DNA from: Pratylenchus scribneri
Taxonomy: Eukaryota; Nematoda; Chromadorea; Rhabditida; Pratylenchidae
Reading direction: 5' to 3'
NCBI GenBank assembly: GCA_030063045.1
Contig: JAQSEB010000020.1
Location: forward strand, 1,984,001 to 2,048,000
DNA: 64,000 bases
The translations under genes were made by a program, and so were the position numbers. This document shows, one piece after another, positions 23,637-34,256 of this stretch (the first letter of the stretch is position 1; every line of letters starts with the position of its first letter). The notes under the pieces were generated by a model that did not search any database, had not been told where the DNA came from, and saw only the letters and a program-made list of their open reading frames with translations.

Positions 23637-24932
23637 TCAAGCTTTGTTGGCCAATTTGGCTGAGGTTCTCTGAAGAAGGGCCAATCGCTTTCGTCGACCG
23701 CATCCTCCGCATCCTCCGCCGCATCCTCCTGAATATGCGAAGACTAATTTAAATCCAAAATTTATTATTCTTACCGCCGCATCCACCACCACCTCCTCCG
23801 CAACCACCTCCACCGCCACAGCCTCTTCCGCAACCGCCTCCTCCGCCACAGCCTCCGCCTCCTCCGCATCCACCACCACCTCCTCCGCAACCACCTCCAC
23901 CGCCACAGCCTCCTCCGCAACCGCCTCCTCCGCCACAGCCTCCGCCTCCTCCGCATCCACCACCACCTCCTCCGCAACCACCTCCACCGCCACAGCCTCC
24001 TCCGCAACCGCCTCCTCCGCCACAGCCTCCGCCTCCTCCGCATCCACCACCGCAACCGCCGCCTCCTCCGCCACATCCTCCTCCGCATCCGCCTCCTCCA
24101 CCACCGCATCCGCCTCCGCATCCTCCTCCTCCACCGCCACATCCGCCTCCGCAACCGCCGCCCCCTCCGCAACCACCTGAATAGCCAGAAATATGTAGTA
24201 TTTTGATCCAATATTTTATATTCCTACCTCCACAACCTCCTCCGCCGCCTCCACATCCGCCACCACAACCTAATCATTCAAATCAGTCAAATATTTTCAC
24301 CAATATTATTATTACCTCCGCCTCCTCCACATCCGCCTCCTCCGCCACATCCACCTCCACAACCGCCTCCGCCTCCACAGCCTAATTATTTAAAGCAATC
24401 ATATAAGTAATAATTGATATATTCATACCGCCTCCGCCTCCGCAGCCTCCTCCTCCTCCGCAACCGCCACCGCCACCACCACCTTCAATAATTCTATCAT
24501 TTGACTTCATTTTCCTAATCCAACCTCCTCCACAGTTAACTATGATGGGGCCACCGCCTCCACTTCCTCCACCACCGCATCCTCCTCCGCATCCGCCGCC
24601 ACCACCACCTTAAATGGAGATCAATTCCCTTTTTGTAAAGCTACCTATATGGGCATTTTGGGCCAACTATACAAGGTGTTAATTCACTAATTATCCCAAC
24701 AAACTCCGAAAATTACTGTCTATTATCGTAATTGTTCTAGTATTTGGCCAAGATTCTATGCCAATTTTGATGAGAACTCACCGCATCCACCTCCACATGA
24801 TGGCGGAGGGCAAGGTGGTGGGCATGGGGGTGGACAGCAACATCCGCCTCCTCCACCGCCGCCGCCACCGCCAAAGAGAAAGGCATGCGTGAATGGAAGG
24901 AAAAGCAAAGCTGCTAGGAATAAACGTTGCAT
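23637..24932 (-). CDS. Gly/Cys-rich secreted protein with C-terminal RRKR site (copy B)
   Basis: ATG 24932 starts a signal peptide (MQRLFLAALLFLPFTHA). It is followed by a Gly run, CCCPPPCPPPCPPPSC and several short exons made almost only of Gly and Cys, each separated by a ~45-60 bp intron. The largest exon (about 24176-23776) contains an internal 87-bp repeat. The last exon gives GCGRRKR and the 15-residue tail LALLQRTSAKLANKA. The gene is clearly related to copy A by its signal peptide, Gly/Cys core and RRKR end. Because Gly codons are GGN, neighbouring frames also stay open; the frame chosen is the one giving Cys and joining both ends. Exon limits in the middle are approximate. Confidence 0.78.
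23779..24040 (-). repeat. 87-bp tandem repeat inside the Gly/Cys-rich gene B
   Basis: Three almost identical 87-bp units (29 codons) begin at about 23779, 23866 and 23953. The pattern resumes briefly at 24040. Being a multiple of three, the repeat adds Gly/Cys units without breaking the frame. Confidence 0.9.
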
Positions 24933-25952
24933 ATTGTTTCTGCTGATGGAGAAAGTTTAGCTAAATCTGATTTTATTCGGATTGTTACCCGATTTATATA
25001 GATGGGATTTTGACAGTAAAAAAAGTGGATAAACTGGTTAAGAATCGCATTACACCCTTTTTACAAACATGTTCATATGTCCTTTTTTGGTTTGGCAATC
25101 CGTTAATTGTCAAAAAAAGGAAAATATGGTAAAGAGCGAGCATTCCCCATTCGCCGTTAGGCAATAATAACCGGTATATAATCCATTTTAATTGATGGGA
25201 TCTGGGAAAAATCGCAATGAATTCATTAACCAACAAAACAAAATATTAGCAAAGGCGGAAGGAAATGACAATCAAAGTTGCGCATCTTTCGTGGCAAGGT
25301 ACATTTTTGCATCCATTCATTTGATTATGAATGAATAAAAAATTAATTCATCCAATTAAGTGCCCAATAAACCACTATCTTATTGTTCCTTTTGTATTAT
25401 TGTTTTATTCCCCCAAATTCTCCGCAACTTTTCTGCGCATTCCTTTTATGTTGGAAAATTAACCGTTTTATTCCATTTTTCATCTTCTACATTCAAGGAA
25501 GAATATTCTTATCGTTTTTCATTCATTGCCTCGGGCAATGACCGCCTCTAGGAATCGTCAGAATTGAGAATGCTTAAACGAGTTTGTGGAATCAAAGGAT
25601 TTAGTCAAATGAAGAGAATAAGCCGAACGGAAATCCAAATTTGGTTGGAAAAGAATGTAAAAAATAATAAGAGAGAATGTGGAAGAATTGGTAGACGACC
25701 CGTTCAGAAGCAACTTATGGATAAAACAATTGGAGGTCATCAAAAGATGAAAAAGATAACCCAATTCATCGAAAACTGGTTAAATCCCAATCCCAACAAA
25801 TTTATTGGTGTCAAAAGATGGCTTTCAAATAAATTATTAGATATTTGACAATACATTTATAGATGCTGCCTCAATAACAAAAAAAATGGAATTTGCATTT
25901 AAAAATCAGGGAAAATATGGCAAAAATTTTTAAAAATCCGGTTACATAAAAA
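24933..25952. other. Intergenic region
   Basis: About 1 kb with no ATG-started gene I can support. Open stretches at 24994-25236 (-) and 25564-25848 (+) begin without ATG and match nothing I know. Confidence 0.45.
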
Positions 25953-26590
25953 CAGTCGGAATTATTCTAAGCGAAAACACAAACAGGCGGAATTATTTAA
26001 ATAAAACACAAACAGGCGGAATTATTTAAATAAAATACAAACAGGCGGAAATATTCTAAGCGAAAACACAAAACAGGCGGAATTATTCTAAGCGAAAACA
26101 CAAAACAGGCGGAATTATTCTAAGCGAAAACACAAAACAGGCGGAATTATTCTAAGCGAAAACACAAAACAGGCGGAATTATTCTAAGCGAAAACACAAA
26201 ACAGGCGGAATTATTCTAAGCGAAAACACAAAACAGGCGGAATTATTCTAAGCGAAAACACAAACCAGGCGGAATTATTCTAAGCAAAAACACAAAACAG
26301 GCGGAATTATTATAAGCGAAAACACAAACAGGCGGAATTATTCTAAGCGAAAACACAAAACAAGCGGAATTATTCTAAGCGAAAACACAAAAACAAACGG
26401 AATTATTCTATGCGAAAACAGGCGGAATTATTCTAAGCGAAAACACAAAACAGGCGGAATTATTCTAAGCGAAAACACAAAACAGGCGAAATTATTCTAA
26501 GCGAAAACACAAAACAGGCGAAATTATTCTAAGCGAAAACACAAAACAGGCGGAATTAGTTAGGTGAAACACAAAACAGGTGATCCATTT
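25953..26590. repeat. Tandem repeat array 2 of the ~31-bp unit
   Basis: About 20 copies of the same unit as array 1, mostly the 32-bp form, with more diverged units at both edges. The right edge runs into TTAGGTGAAACACAAAACAG, which closely resembles the right edge of array 3, so the arrays may share a defined end. Confidence 0.97.
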
Positions 26591-26949
26591 AGCAGAATAA
26601 CATGGTTTTTGGTGGAGGCCAAAGTCTCATCAAAAAGAAAATTAGTAAATTGTTTTTATCAAAAAACGTTGAAATAGATGCCATCTACATATTCATAATT
26701 CATCAAGATGATTGTCGTCCCTCCATACCATATCATAAAAAATGAGCATTTCAAGAAAAAAAAGAAGAATAAAATTCTGATTAAACTGTCGGGAAAAATT
26801 CATTTTTATTCAATTTCAAAAGAAAATATAAAATTAAAGTTTACAGAAATGATTGAATTTTATTCATGAGCTCTATATTAGATCAGAACAACATTTAGCA
26901 AATGATATGATAATCAACCAATCGATTGTAAGGATTAAATTAGGGTGGA

Positions 26950-28804
26950 TTAGTCTTGTTTATGTGGTCTGAATAAATGATTAAAACTTTTCACGGGTAT
27001 TATTTGCTTTATTTTCTCAACAATTTTATCAATAAATATCACTTTTAATTTGTTATGTTCATTCGCAAAATGGTTACGAACCCACACTTCCAATTTGAAA
27101 ATGAAAGGTAAATTTGCCGGATTATTGAATTCTATTCGGCTATTCGGGTTGATCTCGCAACGAACAAAAATGCCATTAATTGAATTGTTTGGTGAATTTG
27201 CAATATCATTGATGAACAAGTGAACAATTTCATCAAATTTGGCCAACAATTCCTCATTCCCAGTAGTCCCATAAAACATAAATCGAAAACATCCACTGCC
27301 AGTATTCAATGGATGCTCATAGCTAGGCTCAATTCCATTACGAAAGAATGCTGCACCCAATTTTCGATTGAAAGCTGAAATTATTATAGTTGATTACGGA
27401 AATAGATCCTTTTTTGGTTGGATAATTACAAATTGATTTGGCCAAAAAACTTGGCATTATCTTCTCTTTATTTCGTTCAATGACTTCCAACATCAAATTG
27501 AGATTTTGAATCAATTGATATTCTTTGATATAATCCTTCCAGTATTCGGGTGATTCGATACGGTATTCCTTGCCGTCAAAATGTTCCGCCACTTTCATCT
27601 GGAGAAGTGAATGTAGACTAATTAAGTTCAAGAAAATAAATAACGTTATAAAATCATTTTGGAATAATAAAATAATACAGTTTTTATTCTGTACATCAGT
27701 TGAAATGTCCCGAGGGCTAATAAAAGGAAAGGAATTCCAGAGCTCAATTCTGACAAAAAAGATGAATTTGGCTACATTTAAAAATTTCTTCTGATGACAA
27801 TGATTGAGAATAAACATACACAATATTGGCATTCGTCCTCCTTGCATTTTTGGATTTTATTATTCTTGTCCTTATGTAATGGCCAATCCTTGCATTCATA
27901 GAGCCAAATTTGGATTCTATCCCGATCCGCCAGATGATATTGAAATTCCCGATAATTTCCTCTATGCAATTCATTTTTGTCCAATTCATCAGTGATTTTG
28001 TCAATTAATTCCTTTTTCACTATTGCCTGATTCCAATTATTTCCAATCCATATTTCAATTTTAATCATAAATGGCAAATTTAATAAATCATTGTAAGCCT
28101 CCTTCGGATTTTTGATATTCTTTCCCGGGTTAATCTCACAGCGAATGAAAATTCCATTGATGGCATTGGCAAATGGTTCACCTTTTTCCAATTCATTTAC
28201 AGTCATTTTGAATATTTTATTGAAGATTTTGTCAAATTTTTCCAACAATTCTTTATCCCCCGTTGTTCCAATCAATAAAAGTTGAAAATTTCCACCCAAA
28301 GCATTTGATGAATGTTGTTTGTTTGGGGGAATTCCATCTCGGAGGAAAGCAGAACCGACTTTTCGATTGAAAACTTAAAAAGAAAAATTAGACCAAAAAT
28401 CAAGATTAATAAAATGACTCACACACTAATTCGGCCAATTGACTAGGCAAAACATCTTTTTTGGTATATTCCACAAAAATTCGCATTGAATTGATACTAA
28501 AAAATTTATCACCTTCTTTAATATAGTGCAGAAAATTTTCCTTTGATTCAAAAGTGGATTGGGGCTTAAATGATTGCAAATTCTTGACTTTGATCTATAA
28601 AAATGGGATATTAATATTAGATGACGAATAAGGTATAAAACGAACACAGAATTGACATTGCTCATTATCATTATTGGTACGATTATTGATGTAATGATCG
28701 TGGATTGGGAAGTCCTTGCAATCATAAATCCAATGTTGCCATTTTGATGATGGCGGATCATCATCCAATGAAAGTGATCCAATTTTAATAGAGAGTAAAT
28801 TCAT
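26950..28804 (-). CDS. Protein with two tandem divergent eIF4E-like domains
   Basis: Five exons (28804-28646, 28594-28423, 28373-27820, 27598-27430, 27374-26950) join in one frame to 492 residues. Two halves repeat the same order of blocks: W-x-x-[WY]-Y-[ED]-CKD, a helical part, then FNRK-[VL]-G-[SA]-AF-[LF]-R-[DN]-GI-[PE]-P. After these come a Gly-rich strand, a long helix and INGIF-[IV]-RCEINP with a final strand. This matches the eIF4E fold (FKDGIEPMWED and GAVVNVR regions). The tryptophan of the PMWED motif, which stacks on the mRNA cap, is Tyr in the second domain (GIEPSYEH) and absent in the first (GIPPNKQH). The EYWKDY helix of domain 2 keeps the Trp used for eIF4G/4E-BP binding; domain 1 has Phe. 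Cap binding is therefore doubtful. Confidence 0.75.
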
Positions 28805-29333
28805 TTGAATATTATGGCCAACAATTTCGATCAATTAGACGATTTATTTTATTAAGGCCTTACTTAATATGGAAGATTTTTGTTTTTATCAAGGCTTAAA
28901 ATAACGAAACTCGTTTAAAAAGGGAAATGGATGCGAATGGATAATGGAGGGTGAATGTGTTTTTAATAAATGGCGAAGGAACACTAAAAGGCCATAAATA
29001 TATTCACACCAATTGCTTCCTTTCCCTTCCTTTATTTATTCATTCATTCTTCTGTTCTGCCACTTGCAGCATACCTATTCCTAGAAGGCACAATGATGGT
29101 GGGTTTGGGCCTCCTAGGGGTCATCATCATCCATCGTCGGGTTGATCAAAAGAGGTCTTTCGAAAGAATGGCCTAGGAAAGGAATTAGATAGGGGAAGGG
29201 AAAAATGCTCACAATGTAGAATTTGGAGTGGAAATGCAAAATGGCTGGCTAATTGTGAAAATGCACCAATATTTTTTCTTATAACAAATTCAAAATGTAT
29301 CAAAAAATCAAATTTTTAAAATTTAAAAACAAA
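28805..29333. other. Intergenic region between the eIF4E-like gene and array 3
   Basis: About 530 bp. It includes the promoter side of the eIF4E-like gene; no other feature is seen. Confidence 0.45.
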
Positions 29334-29868
29334 ATAAGCGGAATTAATCCGTAGAAACACAAAACAGGCGGAATTATTCTAGGCGAAAACACAAACAGGC
29401 CGAATTATTCTAAGCGAAAACACAAACAGGCGGAATTATTCTAAGCAAAAACACAAAACAGGCGGAATTATTCTAAGCGAAAACACAAACAGGCGGAATT
29501 ATTCTAAGCGAAAACACAAACAGGCCGAATTATTCTAAGCGAAAACACAAACAGGCGGAATTATTCTAAGCGAAAACACAAACCAGGCGGAATTATTCTA
29601 AGCAAAAACACAAAACAGGCGGAATTATTCTAAGCGAAAACACAAAACAGGCGGAATTATTCTAAGCGAAAACACAAAACAGGCGGAATTATTCTAAGCG
29701 AAAACACAAAACAGGCGAAATTATTCTAAGCGAAAACACAAAACAGGCGGAATTATTCTAAGCGAAAACACAAAACAGGCGGAATTAGTCTAAGCGAAAA
29801 CACAAACAGGCGGAATTATTTAGATGAAACACAAACTGGCGGAATAGTATTAGGTGAAACATAAAATA
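29334..29868. repeat. Tandem repeat array 3 of the ~31-bp unit
   Basis: About 17 copies of the same unit as arrays 1 and 2. Several carry GGCCGAATT instead of GGCGGAATT. The array ends 40 bp before the 3' end of the SUL-1 coding region (29908), so it lies in or beside that gene's 3' UTR. Confidence 0.97.
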
Positions 29869-29907
29869 GATGATTATAATTTAAAATAAAATAAATAAAT
29901 GTGTTTT

Positions 29908-32749
29908 TTATATTTCCCGCTTTTTCTCGATTGTCTCATTCCATTTTTTTGATGCCCGATGTTCGCATTCCTTCCTTCCTTTGCATGATTTCAACAATCG
30001 AAGTTGTGCACTCAACATTTCCAAAATATTTTCCGCTAATTCATTCACCGAATTCACCAACTTTATGCAAATTTAAATTAATTCATCAATTAGCCACCCC
30101 CTCCTTCCATTCACCTGATTTGGGTCTTTATTCAAATCATAAAAACCCAATTCCTCTGTTACAAATTCGCAATAAAGGAAATTATGGGTGGAATTGACAT
30201 TTCGAAGGCACCTAAAATAAAAATTGAATATTCAATCAGGGGTAGATTAATTGACCAATATGAATTATTGTTGGCATTTTGGCAAAAACAAAATTGGCCA
30301 AATTCAGATGGCCATAATGGGGGAGTGCGCCAATGATGGGCGGAATGATGGAAACAATTGAGTTGGGCAACATGACAGGAGATGGGTGATTCCATTGTAT
30401 TATTATTATTATTCGAGTCTAATGCTTTTCGCCTGAAAATGGGAAAATGTTTTACAAATATAATTTTGGATGAATGCCTTCCACTTTTTGTACATTTACA
30501 CTTTGAATTCAAATTCACTCGACCATTGCTCACAAGGACCTTTCGAATATCCTAAAAAGGGATTTATATGGATTATATGGCCAATTTTGCCTTTAATGCT
30601 GCCAATCTTCGGCGCAATGTTCCTATTTTTGTATTCAATTGGTTTTTTCCTCTCTTTAACAATTTTTCCTCATTAAAACTTCCGTTCATCAAAATTTGTT
30701 GACAAAATCGAATATTTTGTCCGGAACAAGCCTCTTTAAAAATAGAAATAAAATGGATGAATTGGATATTTTCACCTCTTAAAAGTGCCAATCCATCGTC
30801 AATTTGTCTCCTTTCCCTAATACCCATTAATGTATAATCTTCTTCCTCGTCCTCTTCATCAAAATTGCCTTGAAACCATCCTTCATCCTCTTCCTGAATG
30901 AATAATCATTTATCATCATTTCCCTTCAATTAACCTTTTCAATTTCCCGCAAGAATTCCTCCTCTTCTTCATCTTCTTCCATTTCCCTATCATTTTCCCT
31001 CCTTTTCCTCCCACTTTTCTCTTCACATTTACATTTTGCTCTTCTACATTTGCCAATTTTCCATCCTCTTTCCCCCATCAAGCATTCCCATTTTTGATTG
31101 GCCAATTTGCATCCGGCCGCATATTTCCCTTTGGCACATTCCTTTTCAATTTTCCTTTTCCTCCCTTTCCTTCCACCCATCATTCTTTCCCTCTGGCCTT
31201 TCAGTCGATCGCCAATTCGCCTCATTTTCGGCATTTTCCTTTAATCACTTTTTGTTTTAATAATTTTCCCTCTGACTTGCCCTCTTTCAATGAGCACTGT
31301 TTCCCTCCATTCCTCATTTTCTCCTTCAAATTCTACCATATCCAAAATTGATCTTCCATCCATTTTTTCTCTCATTTCCGGCCCCAATCCAGCCATTGCC
31401 AAAATTGTTGGCCCAATATCGATATTTGCCACTGGAGAATGAATTCTGTTGACAAAATAAATATTTTTAGGGGAATATCAATTACATTTTGCCCCTGGGC
31501 AATCCTGGTCCTCGTAAAATGAATGGAACACGAATGTCAAATTCGTAGGGCATCGATTTGCCCTTGACCAGACCAAATTGGCCCAAATGGAATCCATGGT
31601 CGCTGGTAAAGAGCAAAAATGTTTTGTGCAATTGGCCAAGGGAACGAAGGGTTTGGACCAGCTGAAAATTAACAAATTAATCGAAAATATACTAAATAAT
31701 CTCCATAATGGATTAAATTTAATCAATAAATCAATTAATGAATAGGAATATGCCAAAAATATTAATAAAATCCCTCAATTTGTTGGATGGCACCTTTTCC
31801 ACGGCATCATCCACACTTTGCAATGTTTGAATTCATCTTCTTTGCATCAAATCAGTGAATGCCACGTGCATTGGCTCCATTTTGCCCGTCCTTTGCAGTA
31901 ACCATTGTTTATCTGGATTTGGAGCATAATTCCATGATTTTGTCCTTTTAATCAAATAGGTATTTAGGCCCAATTTTTTACCTAATTTCTCACCGATGTG
32001 TTTCGATTCCCTCGAAAAGATGGGCAAATTTTGGTGCCGGATCTTCCGGGCCATGGGGTGCAGGAAAGCTGATCACGGCAAGGAAGGGATTATTTTTTGA
32101 AGAATTTTGAATGAATTGGACACTTCTATTTGTAATTAAATCCGTCAAATAATCCTTTAAAAATATTGGGATTAATTGAGAACAAATGGAAAACAATCAA
32201 ACTTGATAATAATCGAATCCGTGTGCCTCAATTTGGCCATTCACATTCAATGAATAATTATAATATCGACTATTACGGATGATGGCCTCCCAATGTTGCC
32301 AGCCTGGAGGAATATATCCTCCATCATATTCATTCAAATATTTTCCAAAATATCCAGTCCTATAGCCAACATTGGCCAAATGTACGGCAAATGTGCCATT
32401 TTCATGCAAATTTCTGATGAAAATACAAAATGTCAAACACAATAAACAAAATTATACACCTCCAATCAATTCCGGCACAATTTTGATTATTGGTCATAAT
32501 TTGATGATTATGGGCATAAAGGCCGGTGAGAATGCTGCTTCGACTTGGACAACAAATTGGGGTGCTCACAAATGCATTCCGAAATTGGACACCACGATCG
32601 GCCAGAAGTCGAAGTGTTTTTGGCATTTGGTCCAGCGAACCCAATTCCACATCCTGATCATCGGTGATCAGCAAAATAATATTGGGAAGGGCCAAAATTG
32701 ATGAGGACAAAAATAATAATATAAAATTGGAAATGAAGGAAAAATACAT
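29908..32749 (-). CDS. sul-1: Extracellular heparan sulfate 6-O-endosulfatase (SULF/SUL-1)
   Basis: Removes 6-O-sulfate from heparan sulfate outside the cell. ATG 32749 begins a signal peptide ([20 protein letters not shown]). The sulfatase domain starts [20 protein letters not shown] and contains the formylglycine motif CCPSRSS. Further blocks match human SULF1/2: [51 protein letters not shown] and [18 protein letters not shown] basic hydrophilic region follows, then the C-terminal part ([36 protein letters not shown]). Two introns use GC donors: 31280-31239 (AGG|GCAAGT, which restores ERGK) and 30590-30552. One TGA (31835-31833) interrupts [17 protein letters not shown], where the human protein has Arg. 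Apart from this the gene is complete. Confidence 0.93.
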
Positions 32750-32800
32750 TTTTGTGGAAAAAATGAGGAGGAAATGGACATTTGATGAAGTGGGAATTGA

Positions 32801-33983
32801 CAAGGGAAGTACCTCACCTTAAGGTGGCCCTTTTTGATGAAACTTGGCATGTCTTTTGGCCATAGGATGCCTACACATAATCCGCTATTTTTATCTGCGG
32901 AATGAGCTCGCCTACTGTTTTATGGCCAATAAAAATTTTTAATTTGACGATTTATTGGATTGGAAATAGAGAGAGGCAGATGCCTGGATGGTGTATGGGG
33001 TAAGTATGTAGAATACTTTTATGGTCATGTGTTCAATTCCTCTCATCGGCGAGTAATTTTTTTAATTTCTTAAACTCATTTTTAATACAAATTTAGAGTT
33101 TTATTATTAAAAATTAAATAAAATAATTAAAATTATGTAAACCGCAATATAATTATCTGCCCAATGAGCTTATCTCGGATTTTATGGCCATAAAACCTAT
33201 TTTTCAGCCATTTTGGCCATAGCTCATATCTCGGTATAGGGATGTCCTAAAATTATGAACTAAACGTCATATTATAGAGAATTTTATTGGCTATAATATT
33301 GGTAAATGTTTTCTAGGCTTAAAAATTTTTTGAAATTTTTTATCGATTTTTTTCGAAAAATCCCGAATTTGGCCAATTTTCAATGGGCCATAACTCGGGT
33401 ATATGGCTATATTGGAACATGGCCCAATTATGTTTTTTGATCACACTATCATAAAGTATTTTTGTGCAAATTTTTAGGTTTTTCCCTTAACCTGAAAATT
33501 CTAGGTATTTTGCCCATTACAGGCCTAGCATTGCGAATTCGCAAAAATTTTCAGGTAGTCAGAAAAATCTGAAAATTTGCATAGAGATACTTTATGATAT
33601 GGTGATCAAAAAAGATAACTGAGCCAAAGTCCAACGATTCCATCTAACCGAGTTATGGACCATTGAAAATTGGCCAAATTCGGGATTTTTTGAAAAAAAT
33701 CGATAAAAAATTTCAAAAAATTTTTAGGCCTAGGAAACATTTACCAATATTATAGCCAATAAAATTCTCTATAATATGACGTTTAGTTCATAATTTTAGG
33801 ACATCCCTATACCGAGATATGAGCTATGGCCAAAATGGCTGAAAAATAGGTTTTATGGCCATAAAATCCGAGGCGTGTCCATTCCGCAGATAAAAATTGT
33901 GATTTAGGTGTAGGCATCCTATGCCCTAAACATATGCAAAGTCTCATTAAAAAGGGCCACCTTAAGGTGAGGTACTTCCCTTG
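32801..33983. mobile_element. 1.18-kb foldback DNA element with terminal inverted repeats
   Basis: The first and last ~130 bases are inverted copies of each other, beginning CAAGGGAAGTACCTCACC. The inner part (about 33160-33900) is itself a near-perfect hairpin with arms of roughly 340 bp. The flanks show TGA on both sides (32798-32800 and 33984-33986), a possible 3-bp target duplication. No transposase is encoded, so it is non-autonomous. The left end is 52 bp from the SUL-1 start codon. The left arm is interrupted by a ~220-bp insertion holding a tRNA-like sequence. Confidence 0.88.
32935..33155 (+). repeat. Nested insertion with degenerate tRNA-like sequence
   Basis: This stretch breaks the left arm of the foldback element. 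It is bordered by two imperfect copies of a ~38-bp arm segment (TCTGCSSAATGAGCT... ending TTTTATGGCC). Inside, near 32980-33055, are an anticodon-stem-like hairpin (AAGTAT...ATACTT) and a B-box-like GTTCAATTCC. It looks like a decayed short interspersed element. Confidence 0.5.
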
Positions 33984-34256
33984 TGAGGCAAAAAAGGGGG
34001 CCGGTGGATGGATGAAAGAGTCGATCCATCAAATTAGAGGGGAAAAATGGAGTGTGGGGGAAGAATTGGCCCTAAATCCATTTTAATCTTCCGCCGATGT
34101 TCCCTCCTTCCTTTTTGCTATTGCCGCCGGACAAATGGCCAATGGCGAATTTGGGGAAATTGCCCCAAAAATTGATTGAAATTATAATCATTTTTACAGT
34201 TAAATTATATTTACAAAATAAAATCACCTTTGGAATATTTTAAAGCTGTGATATTT
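33984..34256. other. Short intergenic, 3' flank of the transporter gene
   Basis: No gene seen; it contains the presumed minus-strand 3' UTR of the SLC2-like transporter. Confidence 0.4.

Noticed and set aside
23637..24932. Collagen gene
   Set aside because: No Gly-X-Y periodicity; the pattern is Gly runs with Cys, not collagen triplets.
31833..31835. Selenocysteine codon in SUL-1
   Set aside because: The aligned residue in SULF proteins is Arg, and this enzyme family has no selenoprotein members known to me.
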